Shown piece after piece: positions 59,751 to 64,000 of a stretch of 64,000 bases of DNA. Position numbers and translations under genes: made by a program. The notes beneath the pieces are model-generated. The model was not told where the DNA came from. It searched no databases and was given only the letters and a program-made list of their open reading frames with translations. Source of the DNA: Bimastos eiseni (taxonomy: Eukaryota; Annelida; Clitellata; Crassiclitellata; Lumbricidae); contig OY365813.1 in assembly GCA_959347315.1 (NCBI GenBank), positions 34,140,160 to 34,204,159 of the forward strand, read 5' to 3'. Each line of letters starts with the position of its first letter. Within the stretch, counting starts at the first letter, position 1.

Positions 59751-62479
59751 ACTGCTATTTGGTCATATTACTGCTTTGTGCCATTGGCCTTCGAGATTCT
59801 GGGTCCTGTCAACCAGTACGGCCTAGCACTGATGAACTTCCTTGGCCATCGGCTTGTTAAGGTACCGGACGACAAGAGAGAGACCACCTTCCTCTACCAG
59901 CGCTTGTCAATGATTATCCAGCGCTTCAACGCAATCGCTTTTTGTAGCACTTCTTCTACCAATAAAACCATCTTCGAAGATTAGCCATTCCAGAACAATG
60001 CCCCCTATTTGTTTTAATCCCGAGGGATCATATGTGCCTCGGGGAAAAATAATAATAATGATGATAATAACGAATACTTGTAATATTCGCTTAATTGCAA
60101 ACTGATGATGCTCGATTGGATGATGACAGATGGAAATGGAAAGCTGAAAGAAGAGACCCGACAGCAAGAGGAGTAGCGACGTTGAACATTTGAACATTTG
60201 GAGAGCTAGAGAAGAAGAAGAAGAAGATGATCTAAATGTATTTTTGTTATCTACAGCATAGAGCGCCCTCACTCACTTCAGTCTCAGAGCCCCGTGAATT
60301 AATTCAGATTATATTATATTTTTTCATCTGCCTATGTGACTGACTAGGAGCCAGGAATTTCTATGCCTTGTCCTGCTCTCCAAGGGCCCTGACATACTTT
60401 GCATGATACAGGCCCTGAATTTCTCTACTTAGCAGTACGGACTTTCATTGCCTCAGGGCCCGAAATTCCTCTGCCTGGGACGGGAATTCCTCTGCACATG
60501 GGGCCGGAATTTATAGCCTCGCTGCAGCGTCCTCGGGGACAAAGTTATTAGCGTCGCCCTCCTCCTTTACCGAGGCTTGGGGCTGACACTGCAAAAGTGC
60601 CTGCAGGTGCGTTGCTTAACGCGATTTTCAGTCGTTGCTTTTTATAGCCAGCATTAAGTGTTTCACGCTTCAGTGCGTCTAGGTATTATTGCCTGCTGTG
60701 AGCTAACAACATTGCTGATAAAGCCTTTTATGACGGCACTTCGTCGTGGGCCTCTATAGCTCAGTGGCAGAGCACTGGTCTTGTAAACCAGGGGTCGTGA
60801 GTTCAAACCTCATTGGGGGCAACGTTTTAAAATCAATAGCTACGTTCTCTTAAATACGCCAGTTATCAGATTAGCTTTGGATTTGAATCCGAAGTTATCT
60901 TTGAAACACTATTTTTGCAACTGTGTCCTTTGTTCTCGCAGCTTATGCCTGTTTTGATATTAAATACTAAGCTTAATAATCGTTCTGACTCAAGCGGCTT
61001 CTGCCCACTGCCGTGCTAATGGGTCTGTTAGCCCTCTGCCTTGGAACGAAATCCACCCCCGACTCACTCTCTGATCTTAATTGTTTCTGCCCACATTATT
61101 AGGAATTTACCTTTCCGCGGGACTATTCGCACTCGTATTAGCTTATACTGCAAAAATGCGCTATAGAAATTTATAGACGCAATACAATACAATGCAATAC
61201 AATAAACAGTATTGTTGACGTTTGACAATGCATTTCTTACATTAAGTCTTTCTGGATTTGTAACAGAGCTCTTGCAAAAACCACTTCTTGTTGGTGTCAT
61301 TGATTGACAGCATCAGTTGGCGATATATCGGTTGCGAATGAGCTCTTTGGTTTGGCAACATGCAGGCTTCTACGTCCTGTCAACTTTAGAGCAAATGCTT
61401 CACCCTTAAATTGAGGGGCATTTCAGTTAGAGGAGTTTAGCACTTTGGAGAGTCGGCTGTATAAGTGGGAGGAGAATGGAGACGGTGGAAAGTTGTTGCA
61501 ATGATTTCGGGCTATGAGGGTAGAAGACCGTGTAGAGTGGCGTTGGTTAGCGAAGACTTGAATAACGGGGAGGTATTCGCTTCGCTGGGGTGAAAAAGAA
61601 AGGATTCCCCATAATATTATCTCCCCGACTTGTCTCGTACTTTCTTCTCGCAGTGGCCTACCTCACATTAGATGCTTTCCCGCAACGGTCTACGGTATGT
61701 ATACGTAAGATGTTTATTTATTTACTGCAGTGGTCTACCTGACATCAACGATGGGTCTTGGAACTGTGTCCGTTTGCCTGACGGTCCTCGTCCTTAACCT
61801 TCACCACCGTGACCCCGAGCGACCCGTGCCCCGCCTCCTGCGGCTCGTCGTCCTCCGCTATCTGGCCCGGATGCTCTGCGTCGGCGCCCGCAAGCCGCAG
61901 ACTATGGCGGGAAACCTCCTGCTCGAAACTCCGAACGGCAGCCTCGTTAGCCTCAACGCAGGACTCGGCCAGATCGCCCAGAAGGCGGAGCTTCTCACCC
62001 GACCGGGACGTTGTCCGATTGCCACCGCCCAGCAGGCGGAGTTACTCGCTAAAAGGGCGGGCCTCAATCATATAGCCTCAGCCCAGAAGGCGGAGCTTAT
62101 CAACCGCTCTCCCGTTCTGAGGGCCTCGCTCACAGGCGCCCAGAAGGCGGAGCTTCTGGCTAAAAAGGCGGGGCTAAGTCATATGGCAGCAGCCCAGAAG
62201 GCGGAGCTACACGGGCAGGATGAGGAGCTACCGAATCGGCGGCTGCCCGTGCTGGGACGGAAGGCGGAGCTACTTGGGCCGCCACGGGGGGCGGGGCTCA
62301 GACGGAACGGTTGCCTTGAGAAGTACTTGCCGTGCCGTATGGCGAACCATACGCACGAGTGGAAGGAGGTTGCTCATGTGCTCGATCGACTCTTCTTCTG
62401 CATCGTGCTTGTGTTCATGACAGCCTCCGTCATGACGATCGCGCTCGTTCCATACTACAAGGCTGACCTCAGCAAGTGA
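49528..62479 (+). CDS. Divergent nicotinic acetylcholine receptor-like channel subunit, 5' partial
   Basis: Exons: 49528-49703, 51014-51058, 52082-52191, 52426-52731, 53434-53666, 61731-62479. They give 538 residues after a split first codon; the signal-peptide exon is missing. The 45- and 110-bp exons are typical of nAChR genes. Seen in order: RLIRFLLQNYDSDARGVRSN; the 13-residue Cys loop (CDIDIRYFPFDDQSC); a vicinal CC pair as in alpha subunits; M1 (NIILPCTLLSILVMVVF); M2 flanked by GEK and AEN with Leu at 9'; M3 ending LHHRD; a long cytoplasmic loop with QKAEL repeats; M4; and terminal DLSK. Glu at -1' and 20' predicts a cation pore. Several agonist-pocket aromatics are replaced (loop D Trp, loop A Tyr, the loop C Tyr before CC), so acetylcholine binding is doubtful. 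It would assemble as a pentamer in the plasma membrane. The last intron is 8 kb. Confidence 0.9.
50135..50350 (+). repeat. (GATT)n and (TA)n tracts
   Basis: (gatt)n at about 50130-50178 and tatatatg/tatata at about 50297-50350, in the first identified channel-gene intron. A further CT-rich and (TA)n group lies at 50630-50842. Confidence 0.88.
51851..52063. mobile_element. Palindromic MITE-like element
   Basis: Outer ends attgtacg and cgtacaat, repeated gaaggttc and ccggtcg words in inverted order, and a central hairpin at 51928-52007 with arms of about 30 bp (aatggaagctggat.../...ggcttccatt). The whole block is an imperfect palindrome of about 210 bp ending 18 bp before channel exon 52082-52191. 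Its centre is related to minisatellite family S. There is no ORF on either strand that I would support. Confidence 0.65.
52302..52358 (+). repeat. (ATT)n microsatellite
   Basis: About 18 pure units, 70 bp upstream of the channel exon 52426-52731. Confidence 0.95.
52825..53150 (+). repeat. CACCCACTTGCTTACTTAC-type tandem repeat
   Basis: Four degenerate units of roughly 60-80 bp in the intron before the M1-M2 exon. Two units contain tacccgtacgtagagttcac-like segments that resemble the start of that exon. Confidence 0.6.
53176..53400 (+). mobile_element. tRNA-derived SINE
   Basis: Head with ggcagattggtaagagcggt and B box gcgggttcgaccctc, body gggaccttgagcaagtcttt and gcacaattgctctgc, tail gggcgatatcaaa. 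It is the same family as 31826-31985. It ends about 35 bp before the channel exon at 53434 and probably forms part of its acceptor region. Confidence 0.75.
53935..54123 (+). repeat. 46-bp minisatellite
   Basis: Four copies of a dimeric unit: gaaattccggtccccaaggc then gctctccccaaggcag. Diverged inverted relatives lie at about 60345-60530 in the same intron. Confidence 0.9.
54124..54549. other. Intron stretch, nothing recognised
   Basis: Unique-looking sequence between the 46-bp minisatellite and the tRNA-Thr gene; no exon or repeat family was recognised. Confidence 0.4.
54550..54621 (-). tRNA. tRNA-Thr (CGT)
   Basis: The same 72-nt cloverleaf as the other three copies, but the anticodon loop is CTCGTAA (anticodon CGT, reading ACG) and the D loop has GGT instead of GGC. 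A TTTT terminator follows on the - strand. It lies antisense in the last intron of the channel gene. Confidence 0.95.
54622..55194. other. Intron stretch with a family Q element
   Basis: A family Q element at about 54740-54835 (+). An open segment starting at 55046 after ccccaccag is not compatible in phase with the receptor exons. Confidence 0.5.
55195..58150 (-). mobile_element. L2/CR1-like LINE, 5'-truncated and decayed
   Basis: On the - strand, from high to low coordinates: the end of an APE endonuclease domain (STGDFNIHVDNLSDPLASGF, then KNHTLDLVIT and DITDHYLIIVDFE); an RT domain (FTKHHSTEALLVSLYNKL, LLDISAAFDTIDHSLLLTRL, GVPQGSVLGSLLFILYTTPL, LYADDTQLH); a C-terminal region (SKLDYCNSLF, RIHFKILSLTYN, APRLWNDLPPEF, SKLKSHLF); then a 3' UTR ending in (GATTAC)n near 55200. 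Several frameshifts break it, so it is inactive. The 3' end is repeated alone near 11440-11525, 23345-23455, 28865-28930, 30185-30260 and 35510-35550. It is antisense to the channel gene. Confidence 0.88.
58151..59232. other. Intron stretch: telomere-like palindrome and family Q copies
   Basis: Interstitial TTAGGG repeats at 58517-58552 and two antisense family Q elements at about 58840-58935 and 58950-59065. No exon. Confidence 0.6.
58517..58552. repeat. Head-to-head telomere-like repeats
   Basis: ttagggttagggttaggc is directly followed by its near complement, ttaaccctaaccctaacc. Confidence 0.92.
59233..59304 (-). tRNA. tRNA-Thr (TGT)
   Basis: A 72-nt cloverleaf identical to 38129-38200 (loop CTTGTAA). 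TTTT occurs downstream on the - strand (aaaa at 59222-59225 on the + strand). It lies antisense in the last channel-gene intron, 1.45 kb from an inverted copy at 60750. Confidence 0.96.
59612..59749 (+). repeat. (AAT)n microsatellite
   Basis: An interrupted aat/aaat/gat array forming the 5' border of the LINE fragment at 59750. Confidence 0.95.
59750..60047 (+). mobile_element. 3' fragment of TAA-targeted LINE (family 2)
   Basis: It encodes the last 67 or so residues of an RLE-LINE ORF (ALMNFLGHRLVKVPDDKRE, then TTFLYQRLSMIIQRFNAIAF), similar in layout to the end of the element at 32604-34913 but clearly diverged. It ends ccgagggatcatatgtgcct then cggggaaaa before (AAT)n. It is bounded by AAT repeats on both sides. 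The 90-bp fragment at 15023 is the same family. Confidence 0.8.
60048..60749. other. Intron stretch with diverged 46-bp repeat relatives
   Basis: Short AAT/GAT tract at 60048-60070, inverted diverged relatives of the 53935 minisatellite (ggcccgaaattcctctgcct) at about 60345-60530, and a family Q element at about 60535-60605. No exon. Confidence 0.5.
60750..60821 (+). tRNA. tRNA-Thr (TGT)
   Basis: A 72-nt cloverleaf identical to the copies at 38129 and 59233, with TTTT at about 60825. It lies on the sense strand of the last channel-gene intron. Confidence 0.96.
60822..61730. other. 3' part of last channel intron
   Basis: An acaatacaatgc-type stretch near 61180-61205. A decoy segment at about 61648-61697 (ctcgcagtggcctacctcac) resembles the true acceptor and start of the final exon at 61731 but cannot be spliced in phase. 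Nothing else was recognised. Confidence 0.5.
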
Positions 62480-64000
62480 ACGCTGGTTACATTCTCCTAC
62501 AACGAAAACATTTTCAGCTGATTCTCTGCTACAAAGGAGACCTCAACAAGCGAACCAGTGTTCCATTTTCCTACAATTAAAATAATTTCAAGTTGTTCCA
62601 TACTACAAGGAAGTCCTCAACAAGAAAATGCTATGTAGGTCCTGGTTTCCTACTTCGGTTTTCAATGTAATGTAATGTACACTGATTTCCACAGCGATCG
62701 TAGGGTCTTGACGCTGCTTAGTTTTTCAATAAATTACAAGGTGATACCCTTCAATACCACTGCCTCTGTGAGTGTGACCTTTGAGTCTGTCCTAGTCTCA
62801 TCACTTATTTCTTCACCTCTCCCTCTCCGTCTTTCTCTCTCCCTCACTCCACCCCACCTCAAAGCAACCTCGTTTCCTTAATTAAACAATTTATCTTTCT
62901 TAGGACCTGTGACTTGGATCGCCTCTGGATCTGAATGGAGGCGCTATATAAATTAAAGACGAGCAAACGAACGACTGAACAACCAAACATGACTGGATCC
63001 GATGCGATTTTCATCAAAGGTTCGTCTGCTACGGTTTTATATTTTATTGACGCTATCGGTGCCATCTTTAAAAGATCCAAATGGCTATTCTTCATCAAAT
63101 TCATCCTCTCAGTGCCAGAGTTGGCTCCAGCATCTATCTGAGTCCGACTAACAACTGCAGCGAAAGGGGCCGTGAGCGCCGCGTCGGATAGATGCAGAAA
63201 GAACACTATCAAGAACCGGAAGTAGAACGACTGGTTCAGTAACGACACCTGAAGTTGACTAACCGCTGGTCGGATCCTTAAATGGCAATGGTCCGCGCGT
63301 AGCGACGGGTAGTAAGAGCTCCGAACAAGTCGAGAAATTGATTACGCTATGGCTCAAAGGTGACGACGACTATTTCCTGTTCAAGACCGGATGTGACGTC
63401 GGATACGTCCATTTGTGCCAACGCATTGTCACACCTCCCATCAAAAAAGCAAACTGTTAATAGTCTGCATGAATTTACCAATACTCGAGTACAGAAATGA
63501 CACAACTAATGGAGAAATTCTCGGCTAGTTCAGACCCAGAAGAGGCAGAGTATAGGCTACGGCATTTCTGGAAGAGGCACACGCTGGCCCCAGAGGCGCT
63601 GTAATTAACTGCTATTGTGATGGACAACGGGTCGCAAAGCAGTGTACATTCTCTGCAGCTGATAAAAATGCGGGGACCATGTCGCCGATCCATCTTCGGT
63701 CGAGAAACTCTCTTTGGTCGACCATAAGGCGACAAGGAGAAAGGGAATAGCCAAACCATTGAATGTTCAACCATCGACAAAGATGGCCAAAGTGGCTTCT
63801 ACCATGTCTATCTGAGTCTGATGCTCAGTCTGAGAAGGTAGAGGGCATTTCAACTACCCCGATGGACTGGTCGGATCTGCTTTACCGCGTCATAATTATT
63901 CAATGTCCGGCATATGTTCAACCAAACTTTACTTTGTTTAATTGAGATTTTATAAACCCTCAGTCCTTTGTTGGGTGGTATGTTAGGATACTTTCATGTG
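62480..64000. other. 3' flank of the channel gene; no recognised gene
   Basis: Likely 3' UTR to about 62750. A LINE-tail scrap (ggaggcgctatataaatt) lies at about 62935-62955. Open stretches on the + strand (63263-63460, containing KSSEQVEKLITLWLKGDDD) and the - strand (62859-63248, with a hydrophobic start) have protein-like composition. They lack clear splice context or a recognised domain and are left uncalled. Confidence 0.4.
62728..62733 (+). promoter_or_regulatory. Candidate polyadenylation signal AATAAA
   Basis: This is the first AATAAA after the channel-gene stop codon, 249 nt downstream. Confidence 0.5.

Noticed and set aside
61648..61697. Alternative penultimate channel exon (VAYLTLDAF...)
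   Set aside because: It joins the upstream exon in phase but leaves phase 0, which cannot join the final exon without a frameshift; kept only as a decoy observation.

Overview
The window is nuclear DNA of an invertebrate animal, most likely a marine bilaterian. The evidence is intron-split genes with GT-AG junctions, an acetylcholine-receptor-type channel subunit, a SHANK-type synaptic scaffold, eukaryotic tRNA-Thr genes with internal promoters and T-run terminators, TTAGGG-type repeats, and heavy loads of microsatellites, LINEs, SINEs and MITEs. I cannot name the phylum from the sequence.

Layout. (1) 1.7-10 kb and 12.8-19.9 kb, both + strand: two tandem paralogous genes, here A and B, for type I membrane proteins that I do not recognise as a named family. 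Each has an N-terminal cysteine-bearing module, one cadherin-like repeat, a Ser/Thr-rich stalk, one membrane helix and a short basic tail. Exon order and phases match almost throughout. B is complete in my model (10 exons, 496 residues, with signal peptide). A lacks an identified signal-peptide exon. (2) 23.7-31.1 kb, - strand: a five-exon PDZ-SAM scaffold related to SHANK (1226 residues as modelled). (3) 31-49 kb: gene-poor DNA with an RLE-type LINE carrying an open RT-endonuclease frame, a decayed Tc1/mariner transposase, a tRNA-Thr gene and large simple-repeat arrays. (4) 49.5-62.5 kb, + strand: a divergent nicotinic-receptor-like subunit. Its 8-kb last intron holds three tRNA-Thr genes and an antisense L2/CR1-like LINE. 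(5) 62.5-64 kb: 3' flank with no recognised gene.

Repeats explain most of the rest. At least three, probably four, LINE insertions sit inside (TAA)n tracts, which suggests target preference for TAA microsatellites. Three DNA-transposon families could be delimited from inverted ends and target duplications: a hAT MITE with an 8-bp duplication, a TA-flanked MITE in two copies, and an 866-bp element with a 3-bp duplication. Several short dispersed families recur: LINE 3' tails with a GCGCC...GGCGC hairpin, a roughly 110-bp CTCCTCC-containing element, a tRNA-derived SINE and a mobile minisatellite.

A and B probably act at the cell surface, the channel subunit in the membrane, and the SHANK-like protein as a submembrane scaffold. 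Nothing in the sequence shows that the neighbours act in one pathway. Exon models come from reading frame, splice sites and phase only; no transcript or database evidence was available.
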